From positions 1 to 62,068 of the forward strand of contig DXAC01000055.1 in the NCBI GenBank assembly GCA_019117205.1: a DNA stretch of 62,068 bases, written 5' to 3'. The DNA comes from Candidatus Allofournierella merdigallinarum (lineage in GTDB: Bacteria; Bacillota; Clostridia; Oscillospirales; Ruminococcaceae). Position numbers and translations under genes: made by a program. Shown here piece by piece: positions 7,896-18,851 of the stretch. Numbering within the stretch: position 1 is the stretch's first letter; each line of letters begins with the position of its first letter. The notes beneath the pieces were generated by a model that did not search any database, was not told the origin of the DNA, and was given only the letters and a program-made list of their open reading frames with translations.

Positions 7896-9179
7896 ATGGC
7901 CGACAACCAGAACGACCCCAACCGCAGAGATCCCTACCAGTATGAGCGCATCCTGCGCCAGTGGGTGCAGCAGACTTTCCTGGACCGTACCGCCGGCGCT
8001 TCCCGCGGCCAGGGCCGGCCGGCCGGCGCGCCGCCGGCGGAGGACTCGGCCAGGGAGCTTGCCCGCAGCATCCGGGAGCTGAGCCAGGCCGTCGCCCAGG
8101 AGGTGGGCGGCGCGCTGGGCGACGCCACCCGGGAGATGAGCAGCGCGCTGAACGACGCGGCCCGCCAGGTGCGCGGCCCCGCCGCCCAAAACGGCCGGCG
8201 GGCCCAGCCCGGCGCGGTGCAGCAGTCCGCCCGGCGGGCGGGAGATGCCCTGGCCGCCCGGGTGAACCAGGCCGGCGGCAGCCTCTCCAACGCCCTGAGG
8301 GACGGGCTGTGTGTCTTCGGCGGCACCCTGGCCGTCTGCGCGGCGCTGGTCTGCGGCATTGTGAGCCTCACCGTGCTGCTGGGTCTCGTGCTTTACTTCG
8401 AGGTGATAGGCTTCATCTCCCTGGTGTTCCTGCTGGGGCTCACCGCCGCTTTCGGCTTCACCGCCCGCTGGGCGTTCCAGCAGCCGGGCCGCCGGGCCCG
8501 GCTCCGGCGTTATCTCACCGCCATGGGGGCAGACCGGTCCGCCCCGGTGCGCCGGCTGGCGGAGGCGGTGCGCCGCCCGGCGGCCTATGTGCGAAAGGAC
8601 CTGGACCGGATGATCCGCCAGGGCTGGCTGCCGGACGCCTTTCTGGACGACGAGGAGGACATCTTCTTCGTCAGCGCGGCCGAATACCGGGCCACCCAGC
8701 GGCGGCAGGAGGCCGCGGCCCGGACCCAGGCGGAGCCCGCCGGCCAGGGGGAACTGGCCGACCTGCTCCAGCAGTGCGACGACTTCGATCTGCTGCTGGG
8801 CGAGCACATCGAGAACATGGCGGACCAGCCGGCGCTGCAAAGCCGGCTGATGCACCTGCGCCAGACCGCCCGGGACATCCGGGGCTGGGTGGCGGCCCAC
8901 CCCGCCGGCGCCGGCAAGGCGCGCAAGTTCGCCCGCTACTACATGCCCACCACCCTGAAGCTGCTGCGGGCCTACGCCGACGTGAAGCACCAGCAGGGGG
9001 ACGCGGCGGGCGGTATCCGGGAGGAGATCGACGGCATCCTGACCACCCTGAACACCGCCTTTGACAACCTGCGCAACGACCTTTTAAGCGACACGGCGCT
9101 GGACATCTCCAGCGAGATCAGCGCCATGCAGACCATGCTGGCCCAGGACGGGCTGGCGGAATATTCATCCCCCCAATAA
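7896..9179 (+). CDS. XpaC-like membrane protein
   Basis: A 427-residue protein. Residues 1-130 are polar and rich in Ala, Gln and Arg. Two adjacent hydrophobic helices (about 145-190) follow, and a C-terminal helical domain (about 300-415, KFARYYMPTTLKLLRAYADV) resembles XpaC. XpaC proteins were named for 5-bromo-4-chloroindolyl phosphate hydrolysis, but their true role is unclear; in other Bacillota they often sit beside TelA-like genes, which is not so here. ATG 7896 has a purine-rich site before it; a GC-rich in-frame extension to 7857 is possible but less likely. Confidence 0.75.
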   Translation: MADNQNDPNRRDPYQYERILRQWVQQTFLDRTAGASRGQGRPAGAPPAEDSARELARSIRELSQAVAQEVGGALGDATREMSSALNDAARQVRGPAAQNGRRAQPGAVQQSARRAGDALAARVNQAGGSLSNALRDGLCVFGGTLAVCAALVCGIVSLTVLLGLVLYFEVIGFISLVFLLGLTAAFGFTARWAFQQPGRRARLRRYLTAMGADRSAPVRRLAEAVRRPAAYVRKDLDRMIRQGWLPDAFLDDEEDIFFVSAAEYRATQRRQEAAARTQAEPAGQGELADLLQQCDDFDLLLGEHIENMADQPALQSRLMHLRQTARDIRGWVAAHPAGAGKARKFARYYMPTTLKLLRAYADVKHQQGDAAGGIREEIDGILTTLNTAFDNLRNDLLSDTALDISSEISAMQTMLAQDGLAEYSSPQ

Positions 9180-9192
9180 GGAGAGCATACCC

Positions 9193-11226
9193 ATGAACTA
9201 CCGCACCTGGCAGATCCCCGCGCCCGACGAAAAGACCGTGGCCAAGCTGGCCGCGGCCATCGGCGCGCCCGGGTTGCTGGCGCGGGTGCTGGTCAGCCGG
9301 GGGCTGGGCGACCCTGAAAAGGCAATGGCCTTTCTCACCCAGGACGCGCCCCTGGCGGACCCCTTTCAGCTCAAGGACATGGACCGGGCGGTGGCCCGCA
9401 TCCTGCAAGCGTTGGACGCGGGCGAGGCCATCGTCATCTTCGGCGACTACGACGTGGACGGCGTCACCGCCACCGCCCTGCTCTTTGAGCATCTGCGGGG
9501 GATGGGGGCCAACGTGCGCTGCAAGCTGCCCAGCCGGGAGGAGGACGGCTACGGCCTCACGGTGCCCATCGTGGAGAGCCTGGCCCAAAAGGGCTTTGGG
9601 CTGATCATCACGGTGGACAACGGCATCTCCGCTTTGGCCGAGGCCCGCCGCGCCGCCGAGCTGGGGGTGGACCTGGTCATCACCGACCACCACCTGCCCG
9701 GCGAAGTGCTGCCCGACGCGGCGGCGGTGGTGGACCCCGCCCGGCCGGACGACCAAAGCCCTTTCAAGTGCCTGTCCGGGGCGGGGGTGGCGTTCAAGCT
9801 GTGCGCCGCGCTGGACGGCTGCGCCCCCGAGGAGCTGCTGGAGCAGTGCGGGGACCTGGCAGCCATCGGCACGGTGGCGGACGTGATGCCCCTGACGGGG
9901 GAGAACCGCACCATCGTAAAGCAGGGGCTGGCGTCGCTGCAAAACTGCGGTCGGCCGGGGCTGGTGGCCCTGATGGAGAGCTGCGGCCTGGCCGACAAGC
10001 CCGTCACCGCCGAGAGCGTCAGCTTCGCCCTGGCGCCCCGGCTCAACGCCGCCGGCCGGATGGACTCCGCCGCCCTGGCCCTGCAGCTTCTCCTCTGCGA
10101 GGACCCGGAAAAGGCCCGGCAGCTGGCGGGGCGGCTGAGCCAGGCCAACGCGGACCGGCAGGCCGCCGAGCAGGCCATCATGGCCCAGGCCCAGGCCCAG
10201 ATCGACGCCGACCCAGCCCGCCTGCTGGACCGGGTGCTGCTGATCTGGGGGGAGGACTTCCACCCCGGCGTCATCGGCATCGTGGCCAGCCGCCTGGTGG
10301 AGCGCTACGGCCGCCCGGCCATGGTCATCGGTGTCCAGAACGGCGAGGGCAAGGGCTCCGGGCGCAGCGTGCCCGGCTTCAACCTGCACCGGGCCATCGC
10401 CGCCTGCGCCGACCTGCTCATCCGCTACGGCGGCCACGCCATGGCGGCGGGGCTGTCGGTGAAAAAGGAGAACATCCCGGCGCTTCGCCGGGCGCTGAAC
10501 GAATATGCCGCCCGGGAGTACCCGGTGCTGGAGGCGCCGCCCCTGCGGCTGGACGCCGCGCTGGACCTCGAACGCCTCACGGTGGCGGATGTGGAGAGCC
10601 TCTCCTATCTGGCCCCCTGCGGAAACGAGAACCCCGCGCCCCTGTTTTTCCTGGGGGACGCGGTGGTGGAGGCGGTCTACCCGGTCAGCGACGGGCGCCA
10701 CTCCCGCCTGCGGCTGCGCAAGGGCGCGGGCAGCCTGTACGCGGTGTGCTTCACCGTGTCCCCGGCCCAGCTGCCCTACCAGCCGGGCGACCGGGTGGAC
10801 GCGGCGCTGAGCCTGTCTGTTTACGAGGGAAAAAACGGGCCGATGCTCTCCGGCCGGGTGCGGGCGCTGCGCCCGGCGGGGATGCCGGACACGGTGCCCC
10901 ATCAGGCGGCCCTGTTCGAGGCCTTTTTGTGCGGCGCGGCCCTGGAACCGGCCCAAAAGGCGCTGCTCCGGCCGGGCCGGGAGCACATCGCGGCCCTCTA
11001 TCGGGCCATCCGCCAGGGAGGCGTGTTCGCGGACGATCTGCGGCCGCTGCTAATGCGCCTGGGGGCGGAGAACACCGGCCGCACCCTGGCGGGCCTCAAG
11101 GCCCTGGAACAGCTGGGCCTGGTGGAGACCCGGCAGGAGGGCGGCGCGGGACGCATCGCCCCGGTGGCCGTTTCGGGCAAAAAAGACCTGGCGGCCGCAC
11201 CCATTCTGAAAGCTCTGGAGGCATGA
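9193..11226 (+). CDS. recJ: RecJ, single-strand DNA-specific 5'-3' exonuclease
   Basis: Degrades single-stranded DNA 5' to 3' in recombination and repair. The 677-residue protein carries the DHH phosphoesterase core: FGDYDVDGVTA (about 79-89), ITVDNGIS and ITDHHLPG. The DHHA1 domain (SGRSVPGFNLHRAI, GGHAMAAG) and a C-terminal OB-fold region follow. AAGGAGAG sits before the ATG. In many Bacillota the order is recJ-apt-relA; here apt is absent and the RSH gene begins 3 bp after the recJ stop, so they are probably one transcript. Confidence 0.95.
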   Translation: MNYRTWQIPAPDEKTVAKLAAAIGAPGLLARVLVSRGLGDPEKAMAFLTQDAPLADPFQLKDMDRAVARILQALDAGEAIVIFGDYDVDGVTATALLFEHLRGMGANVRCKLPSREEDGYGLTVPIVESLAQKGFGLIITVDNGISALAEARRAAELGVDLVITDHHLPGEVLPDAAAVVDPARPDDQSPFKCLSGAGVAFKLCAALDGCAPEELLEQCGDLAAIGTVADVMPLTGENRTIVKQGLASLQNCGRPGLVALMESCGLADKPVTAESVSFALAPRLNAAGRMDSAALALQLLLCEDPEKARQLAGRLSQANADRQAAEQAIMAQAQAQIDADPARLLDRVLLIWGEDFHPGVIGIVASRLVERYGRPAMVIGVQNGEGKGSGRSVPGFNLHRAIAACADLLIRYGGHAMAAGLSVKKENIPALRRALNEYAAREYPVLEAPPLRLDAALDLERLTVADVESLSYLAPCGNENPAPLFFLGDAVVEAVYPVSDGRHSRLRLRKGAGSLYAVCFTVSPAQLPYQPGDRVDAALSLSVYEGKNGPMLSGRVRALRPAGMPDTVPHQAALFEAFLCGAALEPAQKALLRPGREHIAALYRAIRQGGVFADDLRPLLMRLGAENTGRTLAGLKALEQLGLVETRQEGGAGRIAPVAVSGKKDLAAAPILKALEA

Positions 11227-11229
11227 TCC

Positions 11230-13395
<2,166 letters not shown>

Positions 13396-13419
13396 AAGCG
13401 GCAAAAGGAGGATAAGGAT

Positions 13420-13869
13420 ATGCGCGCAGTCATCCAGTGCGTCCGCAAGGCGGACGTGTCGGTGGACGGAGGCGAGCCGCGGGCCATCGGCCCGGGCATC
13501 GTCGTGCTGCTGGGCGTCAAGGACACCGACACCCTGGACATCGTGCCCAAGCTCGCGGAAAAGTGCGCGAACCTGCGGGTCTTTCCCGACGAGGAGGGCA
13601 AGCTGAACAAGAGCGCCGTGGACCTGGGCTATTCCGCTTTGGTGGTGAGCAACTTCACCCTCTACGGCGACACCAAAAAGGGCAAGCGCCCCAGCTATGT
13701 GGCGGCGGCCAAGCCGCCCCTTTCCGTCGACGCCTACGAGCTGTTTTTGGCCGAGATGGAAAAACAGGGCCTCAAGGAGGTCAAGCACGGGGAGTTTGGG
13801 GCGGACATGCTGGTGAACATCGCCAACGACGGCCCGGTGACCATCGTCATCGACACCGACCGCTGGTGA
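13420..13869 (+). CDS. dtd: D-aminoacyl-tRNA deacylase
   Basis: Removes D-amino acids and glycine wrongly attached to tRNA. The 149-residue size is standard. The active-site motif SNFTLYGDTKKGKRPS (about 78-93; the family usually has SQFTLYGD) and the cross-dimer Gly-cisPro motif in NDGPVT (about 139-144) are both present. AAAGGAGG precedes the ATG. It is the third gene of the recJ-rsh-dtd run. Confidence 0.95.
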   Translation: MRAVIQCVRKADVSVDGGEPRAIGPGIVVLLGVKDTDTLDIVPKLAEKCANLRVFPDEEGKLNKSAVDLGYSALVVSNFTLYGDTKKGKRPSYVAAAKPPLSVDAYELFLAEMEKQGLKEVKHGEFGADMLVNIANDGPVTIVIDTDRW

Positions 13870-13927
13870 CCCGCCCCGCCCGCCGGGCCCCGCAGAGGCC
13901 CAAGGACACACCTGCAAGGAGATTGGT

Positions 13928-14521
13928 ATGAAAGTTTTGCATCTCACCGGCCCCGCCCCCCTGGAGGCCAACAGCTTCGTGCTGCTGGGGGATACGGGCC
14001 GGGCGCTGGTCATCGACCCGGCGCCCTCCCTCGCCGCCTTTGAAAAGGCGCTGGAGGGCGCCCCGGTGGAGGCCATCCTGCTCACCCACGGCCACTACGA
14101 CCACATGACCGGCCTGGCCGATCTGCAAAAGCGATGGAACTGCCCGGTGTATCTGGACCCGGCGGACGCCGCCGGCACCCCGCTGATGCCCGCCGGCCCG
14201 GGCACCCTGGGCTACACCGACGGCGGCACGCTGGAGCTGGCGGGCCTTTCCGTCACCTGCTGGCACACCCCCGGCCACAGCAAGGGCAGCTGGGTGCTTT
14301 TCTGCCAGGGGCTGCTCTTCACCGGCGACACCCTGTTCGCCGGCGACGTGGGCCGCACCGACCTTGCCGGCGGCAGCTGGCAGGAGCTGTGCCGCAGCAT
14401 GGAAAAGCTGCGGGCCCTGCCTTTGCCGGACGACACCCGGGTGCTGCCCGGCCACGGGCCGTTTTCCACCCTGGGGGCGGAAAAGGCCGCAAACGTCTAT
14501 CTTGCCGGCAAGGAGTTATAA
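13928..14521 (+). CDS. MBL-fold hydrolase, glyoxalase II-like
   Basis: A metallo-beta-lactamase-fold hydrolase of 197 residues. It has the zinc motif THGHYDHMTG (about 55-64), the third His in HTPGHSKGS and the Asp in GDTLFAGDVGRTDL, followed by GHGP near the end. This pattern matches the small YcbL/glyoxalase II-like family, which hydrolyses thioesters or related substrates; the physiological substrate is not visible. It ends 2 bp before hemZ and shares its transcript. Confidence 0.85.
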   Translation: MKVLHLTGPAPLEANSFVLLGDTGRALVIDPAPSLAAFEKALEGAPVEAILLTHGHYDHMTGLADLQKRWNCPVYLDPADAAGTPLMPAGPGTLGYTDGGTLELAGLSVTCWHTPGHSKGSWVLFCQGLLFTGDTLFAGDVGRTDLAGGSWQELCRSMEKLRALPLPDDTRVLPGHGPFSTLGAEKAANVYLAGKEL

Positions 14522-14523
14522 AC

Positions 14524-15969
14524 ATGGTGATCTGTGTGCAGGGGCTGCCCTCGGTGTACGAGCCGGAGAACGTGGCCAGGCTGTTCTGCCCGGCGGCGCG
14601 GCTGGTGCGCCGGCTGCCCCAAAAGGAGGACGCGGTGCTGGCCCGGGCGGGCCGGCGCCTGGTGGCGGGGGTGCGCCTGGGCGGGCGCTGCGACCTGCGC
14701 TTTGCCCCCGCCCCCGCCGACCCGAAGCAGGCGGAGTACGCCCTGGCCAGCCTTGTGTATGAGCTGCTGAAAGAGCGCACCGGCCTGCGCCCGCCCTGGG
14801 GCAAGCTCACCGGCGTGCGCCCGGTGCGCATCATCCACGACCGCCGGGCCGCCGGCATGGGCGAGGAGGACATCCGCCGCCTGTTCCTGGAGCACTACGA
14901 CTGCACCGAAGAGAAATTCCGGCTGGCAAAGTCCATCGCCGACCTGCAAAAGCCCATCCTGGCCGCCCGCGGGGCCCGGGATTACAGCCTGTACATCGGC
15001 ATCCCGTTCTGCCCCTCCCGGTGCAGCTATTGCAGCTTTGTCTCCCTGTCCACCCAGCGGGAGGGCAAGCTGATGGAGCCCTACCTGGAGGCTTTGTGCC
15101 GGGAGATCCGGGCCATCCGGGACCAGGCGCAGCGCTGCGGCCTTGTGCTGAAAACGGTGTACATCGGCGGCGGCACCCCCACCAGCCTGTCGGCGGACGG
15201 CCTGCGCAGGCTGATGGGCACGGTGGCGGAGTGCTTTGACCTGTCCAAACTGGAAGAATACACCGTGGAGGCCGGCCGCCCCGACTGCACCGACGGGGAA
15301 AAGCTGGCGGTGCTGAAAGAATACGGCGCCAGCCGCATCTCCATCAACCCCCAGACTTTCAGCGACGAGGTGCTGGCGCGCATCGGCCGCCGGCACACGG
15401 CGGCGGACATCCTGCGCTGCTTCGAGCAGGCCCGGGCCGCGGGGCACGACAACATCAACATGGACCTGATCGCCGGCCTGCCCGGCGACACGGTGCAGGG
15501 CTTTTCCCAGAGCCTTTCCACCGCCATCACCCTTGCGCCGGAGAACATCACCGTCCACACCCTCACCCTGAAACGGGCCTCCAATCTGGTCATCGGTTCC
15601 GCCGCCGCCGACTACGGCGACGTGGCCGCCATGCTGGACGCGTGCGGCGCGCTGGCCGACGCGGGCTACCGGCCCTACTACCTCTACCGGCAAAAGGGCA
15701 CCCTGCAAAACCTGGAAAACACCGGTTGGTGCAAACCCGGGCGGGAGGGGTACTATAATATCTATATCATGGAGGAGGTGCACTCCATCCTCTCCGCCGG
15801 GGCGGGCGGCTCCACCAAGCTGGTGCAGCCCGGGGGCGAGCGGATCCAGCGCATCTTCAACTACAAATATCCCGCCGAGTACATCCGCGGGTTCGACACC
15901 ATTCTGGAACGCAAGCAGGGAGTGAGTGATTTTTATGCCCGCTATCTGGATCCCCAAACGGCTGGTTGA
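14524..15969 (+). CDS. hemZ: HemZ, radical SAM coproporphyrinogen III oxidase-like protein
   Basis: A 481-residue member of the HemZ/HemN radical SAM group. About 150 N-terminal residues precede the SAM domain, which holds the iron-sulfur motif CPSRCSYC (about 163-170) and the SAM-binding GGGTPTS. In Clostridia the dcw-unrelated position after dtd and an MBL gene is common. Oxygen-independent protoporphyrinogen synthesis is assumed from the name, although several HemN relatives act on heme instead. ATG 14524 is chosen from AAGGAG upstream; the frame itself opens much further upstream, within the MBL gene. Confidence 0.9.
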   Translation: MVICVQGLPSVYEPENVARLFCPAARLVRRLPQKEDAVLARAGRRLVAGVRLGGRCDLRFAPAPADPKQAEYALASLVYELLKERTGLRPPWGKLTGVRPVRIIHDRRAAGMGEEDIRRLFLEHYDCTEEKFRLAKSIADLQKPILAARGARDYSLYIGIPFCPSRCSYCSFVSLSTQREGKLMEPYLEALCREIRAIRDQAQRCGLVLKTVYIGGGTPTSLSADGLRRLMGTVAECFDLSKLEEYTVEAGRPDCTDGEKLAVLKEYGASRISINPQTFSDEVLARIGRRHTAADILRCFEQARAAGHDNINMDLIAGLPGDTVQGFSQSLSTAITLAPENITVHTLTLKRASNLVIGSAAADYGDVAAMLDACGALADAGYRPYYLYRQKGTLQNLENTGWCKPGREGYYNIYIMEEVHSILSAGAGGSTKLVQPGGERIQRIFNYKYPAEYIRGFDTILERKQGVSDFYARYLDPQTAG

Positions 15970-16861
15970 GATCAGCCTCATCAACACCGCCGCCGAAAGC
16001 GCCGGCAGCTTTGTGCGCCACTGCGAGCTGGAGTACGAGGGCCGCATCCACGCGGCGGCCAGCGAGGTGCTGGCCAGCGGCTGCCACATCGTCATGCTCA
16101 CCGGGCCCTCCGCCTCCGGCAAGACCACCACCGCCAACAAGCTGGCGGCGGCGCTCACCGCCCGGGGCTGCCCGGCCCAGGTCATCAGCCTGGACAACTT
16201 TTATAAAAACCTGGACGAATACCCCCGCCTGCCGGACGGCACCAAGGACTACGAGAATATCACCGCCCTGGACGTGGCCGAGATCCACCGGTGCCTCCAG
16301 GACATCCTGGACACCGGCGAGACCATGCTGCCCCAGTTCGACTTCGTCACCGAGACCCGCAAGGCGGAAAAGATCCCCCTGTCGGTGCCCGGCGGGGTGT
16401 GCATCATCGAGGGCATCCACGCCCTGAATCCCCAGCTCACCGCCCCGCTGCCCGCCGGCAGCGCCTACAAGATCTACGCCGGCCTGCGGGAGGAATACAG
16501 CTACCGAGGCCAGCGGGTGCTGCCCACCCGGGACATCCGCCTGGCCCGCCGCATGATGCGGGACTGCAAGTTCCGGGGCCACAGCCTGGAAAAGACGCTG
16601 GGCATGTGGGGCGGGGTGTGCGCCGGCGAGGACAAGTTCATCAAGGTGTTCAAGCCGGAGGCGGACCTTTTGCTGGACACCTCGTTCAGCTATGAGATCT
16701 GCCTGCTGGCGCCTTTCATGGCCCCGCTGGCGGGCAGCCTGCCCCCGGAGCACCCCTTGTGCGAGACGCTGAACAGCCTGGCCGGGCGCTTTGCGCTGGT
16801 GGACGCGCTGGACGAGACCCTGGTGCCGGCGGGCTCCATGCTGCGGGAGTTTTTGGGCTGA
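15935..16861 (+). CDS. Nucleoside (uridine-like) kinase family protein
   Basis: P-loop kinase of 308 residues with GPSASGKTTTANKL (about 53-66), a SLDNFYKN base-binding region and IIEGIHALNP, all as in uridine kinases and phosphoribulokinases. Clostridial homologs often carry an N-terminal TGS domain (about 550 residues); this copy has only about 45 residues before the P-loop. It overlaps the end of hemZ by 35 bp. ATG 15935 is preferred to GTG 15926 because AGGGAG (15917-15922) is better spaced from it. Confidence 0.85.
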   Translation: MPAIWIPKRLVEISLINTAAESAGSFVRHCELEYEGRIHAAASEVLASGCHIVMLTGPSASGKTTTANKLAAALTARGCPAQVISLDNFYKNLDEYPRLPDGTKDYENITALDVAEIHRCLQDILDTGETMLPQFDFVTETRKAEKIPLSVPGGVCIIEGIHALNPQLTAPLPAGSAYKIYAGLREEYSYRGQRVLPTRDIRLARRMMRDCKFRGHSLEKTLGMWGGVCAGEDKFIKVFKPEADLLLDTSFSYEICLLAPFMAPLAGSLPPEHPLCETLNSLAGRFALVDALDETLVPAGSMLREFLG

Positions 16862-16867
16862 AAACGG

Positions 16868-16896
16868 TTGCGCGGCGGGCCCCGCCGCAGTATAAT
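16868..16896 (+). promoter_or_regulatory. Promoter with a GC palindrome between its boxes
   Basis: TTGCGC (16868-16873), 17 bp, TATAAT (16891-16896). The spacer is filled by GCGGCGGG-C-CCCGCCGC (16872-16888), an exact 8+1+8 palindrome that also covers the last two bases of the -35 box. This could be an operator for a repressor or a structural accident of high GC. Confidence 0.65.
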
Positions 16897-16964
16897 GAGG
16901 AAAACAGCCAAGGTTTTCTGGCATACGATCCCCGGCTTTTGCCGAAAGAAAGAGGTGCACACAC

Positions 16965-17360
16965 ATGAACGTGAACATCGACCTGGACCGCATCCTGGAA
17001 GCGGGCGCCAAAGCGGTGGACGGCGCGAAGAAGACCGCCGCCGACCTGGCCCGGGAGGGCAAACGGCAGACCGACCTGCTGGCCGCCCAGGGCAAAAAGG
17101 CCAAGGCGGAGCGCCAGCTGGGCGCGCTGGTGTACAGCCTGGCGAAAAACGGCGAGGAGAACCAGCCTCTGGTGAACAAATACATCGCCGCCATCGCCGC
17201 GCTGGACGACAAGATCCGGGAGCTGAAAGACCAGCCCTGCGGCGAGTGTCCGCCCCCGCCCGCGGAGGAGGACGCGCCTCCCACCCGCACCTGCCCCCAG
17301 TGCGGCCGCGAGGTGGAAGAGGATGCCCTGTTTTGTAATGGGTGCGGGGCACAGTTGTAA
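16965..17360 (+). CDS. Small coiled-coil protein with C-terminal zinc ribbon
   Basis: A 131-residue protein. Residues 1-80 form an Ala/Lys/Glu-rich helix (DGAKKTAADLAREGK and onward). A short linker carries CGEC, and the end holds a zinc ribbon, CPQCGREVEEDALFCNGCG, with two CxxC knuckles. Similar proteins are common in Clostridia as stand-alone genes, and their role is unknown. It has its own promoter and is followed by about 270 bp without genes, so it is probably monocistronic. Confidence 0.8.
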   Translation: MNVNIDLDRILEAGAKAVDGAKKTAADLAREGKRQTDLLAAQGKKAKAERQLGALVYSLAKNGEENQPLVNKYIAAIAALDDKIRELKDQPCGECPPPPAEEDAPPTRTCPQCGREVEEDALFCNGCGAQL

Positions 17361-17431
17361 ACTGGGCGAAGCGGGCCGCGGCGCCGCCGTTGTGGTGGCC
17401 GTGGGGCCCGATTAAGAGAAGAGATGCCAAC

Positions 17432-17526
17432 GCACGGGGCGGCTTTGCCGCCCCGTGCACCTTTGCCCGGCCAAACCAATGATGGGGGTTTGCACACATC
17501 CGCCCGTTCCAGACGGATCGTTTTTT
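17432..17526 (+). terminator. Hairpins in the gap before mazG
   Basis: The gap 17361-17634 has no gene. It contains a perfect 12-bp stem with a TTT loop (17432-17443 and 17447-17458) without a T tract. A weaker repeat ATCCG/CGGAT (17498-17502, 17514-17518) is followed closely by TTTTTT (17521-17526). The second is the likelier terminator of the zinc-ribbon gene. Confidence 0.5.
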
Positions 17527-17578
17527 GTTCAGAAGTATGAAAACGCCCCCGGCGGGGCAAAAATAGGGGCAAAGGGGC

Positions 17579-17607
17579 TTGAAAAGGCAACTTTCGTGGG
17601 TTAAAAT
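17579..17607 (+). promoter_or_regulatory. Promoter of mazG
   Basis: TTGAAA (17579-17584), 17 bp, TAAAAT (17602-17607), about 28 bp before the mazG start. Confidence 0.75.
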
Positions 17608-17634
17608 GAAAAAGCGATTAAGGGGGTGGTCCCG

Positions 17635-18444
17635 TTGGTGGATTTCGAGCGGAAACAGCGCTATACCGCCCAGGATCTGGTGCGCATCGTGGCCCTTTTG
17701 CGGGACCCGGAAAACGGCTGCCCCTGGGACAAGGAACAGACCCACCAGTCCATCCGCGCCAACTTCATCGAGGAGACCTACGAGGCCCTGGAGGCCATCG
17801 ACCTGGCCGACGCCCATCTTCTGGAAGAGGAGCTGGGGGACGTGCTCTTGCAGGTGGCGCTCCACTGCCAGATGGAGGCCGAGAAAGGCGTCTTTGACTT
17901 CGACGCGGTGTGCGACGGCATCTGCAAAAAGCTTATCTACCGCCATCCCCACGTGTTCGGCGACACGGTGGCCGACACCACTGGCCAGGTACTGGCCAAC
18001 TGGGAGGCGCTGAAAAACGCCGAGAAAGAGCGCACCACCGCCAAAAGCCGGCTGGAGAGCGTGCCGGCGGCTTTTCCCGCCCTGATGCGGGCGGCCAAGG
18101 TGCAAAAGCGGGCCGGAGCCTATGGCTTCGCCTACCCGGACGCCGCCGCCGCCCTGGCGGACCTGGAAAGCGAACTGGCCGAGCTGAAAGAGGCCATGGC
18201 ATCGGGCGGGGACGTGCAGTGGGAGCTGGGCGACCTGTTGTTCGCCGCCGTCAACCTGGGCCGGATGCTGGGCCAGGACAGCGAGCAGGCCCTTTCCGCC
18301 GCCACCGGCCGGTTCCAAAACCGGGTCATCGCCTGCGAGGAGCAGGCTCTGGCCGAGGGAAAGGCCCTGGAAGCGGTGGACGCCCAAACGCTGGACCGCT
18401 ACTGGAAAGCGGCCAAACAGACCGAGCAGACGTCAAAGGGCTAA
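17635..18444 (+). CDS. mazG: MazG, nucleoside triphosphate pyrophosphohydrolase
   Basis: House-cleaning enzyme that hydrolyses NTPs and dNTPs to NMP and PPi; the first gene (yabN equivalent) of the yabN-rqcP-yabPQ-divIC block. It has two all-alpha MazG domains, each with an ExxE...ExxD metal motif: EETYEALEAI...EEELGDVLLQ (about 45-80) and ESELAELKEA...WELGDLLFA (about 175-205). Length is 269 from TTG 17635, chosen because AGGGGGTGG (17621-17629) overlaps the alternative GTG 17626; GTG 17638 is also possible. It lacks the N-terminal methyltransferase part found in B. subtilis YabN. Confidence 0.92.
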   Translation: MVDFERKQRYTAQDLVRIVALLRDPENGCPWDKEQTHQSIRANFIEETYEALEAIDLADAHLLEEELGDVLLQVALHCQMEAEKGVFDFDAVCDGICKKLIYRHPHVFGDTVADTTGQVLANWEALKNAEKERTTAKSRLESVPAAFPALMRAAKVQKRAGAYGFAYPDAAAALADLESELAELKEAMASGGDVQWELGDLLFAAVNLGRMLGQDSEQALSAATGRFQNRVIACEEQALAEGKALEAVDAQTLDRYWKAAKQTEQTSKG

Positions 18445-18456
18445 GACCCTTTGTGC

Positions 18457-18465
18457 TGGTATAAT
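18457..18465 (+). promoter_or_regulatory. Extended -10 promoter of hup
   Basis: TGGTATAAT, a perfect -10 box with the TGn extension and no clear -35 box. It lies 19 bp before the hup ATG, with GGAGG at 18471-18475, so the leader is very short. Confidence 0.6.
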
Positions 18466-18484
18466 TTTTTGGAGGTAAAAGAAC

Positions 18485-18760
18485 ATGACCAAAGTTGAAC
18501 TGATCGCGGCTGTCGCTGAGGCGGCCGAGCTGACCAAAAAGGACGCCGAGAAGGCCGTGAACGCCACCGTGGAAGTGATCACCAAGGCTCTGGCCGACGG
18601 CGAGAAAGTTTCTCTGGTGGGCTTCGGCACCTTTGAGACCCACAAGCGCGCCGCCCGCACCGGCATCAACCCCCGCACCAAGGAGACCATCCAGATCGCC
18701 GCTTCCACCGCGCCCGCGTTCAAGGCTGGCAAGGCCCTGAAGGACGCCGTTTCCAAGTAA
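18485..18760 (+). CDS. hup: HU family DNA-binding protein
   Basis: Histone-like protein of 91 residues that bends and compacts DNA. The dimer core (1-45) contains [12 protein letters not shown] and LVGFGTFE; the beta arm has [10 protein letters not shown], with the Pro that intercalates into DNA. Codon use is the more restricted type typical of highly expressed genes. In B. subtilis hbs lies elsewhere; a hup gene beside mazG and rqcP is common in Clostridia. It has its own promoter and a strong terminator. Confidence 0.96.
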   Translation: MTKVELIAAVAEAAELTKKDAEKAVNATVEVITKALADGEKVSLVGFGTFETHKRAARTGINPRTKETIQIAASTAPAFKAGKALKDAVSK

Positions 18761-18780
18761 GCGACGCAAACCAGACCAGG

Positions 18781-18821
18781 ACGGTCCCGGTCCCGCGCGG
18801 CGGGGCCGGAGCCGTTTTTTT
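18781..18821 (+). terminator. Terminator of hup
   Basis: A 15-bp stem (18781-18795 with 18801-18815) containing two G-T wobbles and one mismatch, followed by TTTTTTT. Confidence 0.9.
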
Positions 18822-18851
18822 GTCCGCGTTTTTTATGAGGAGGGAGCCAGT

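Noticed and set aside
6204-8990. A minus-strand open frame of over 900 codons opposite the FAD oxidoreductase
   Set aside because: Antisense shadow; lacks any motif and overlaps two well-supported genes.
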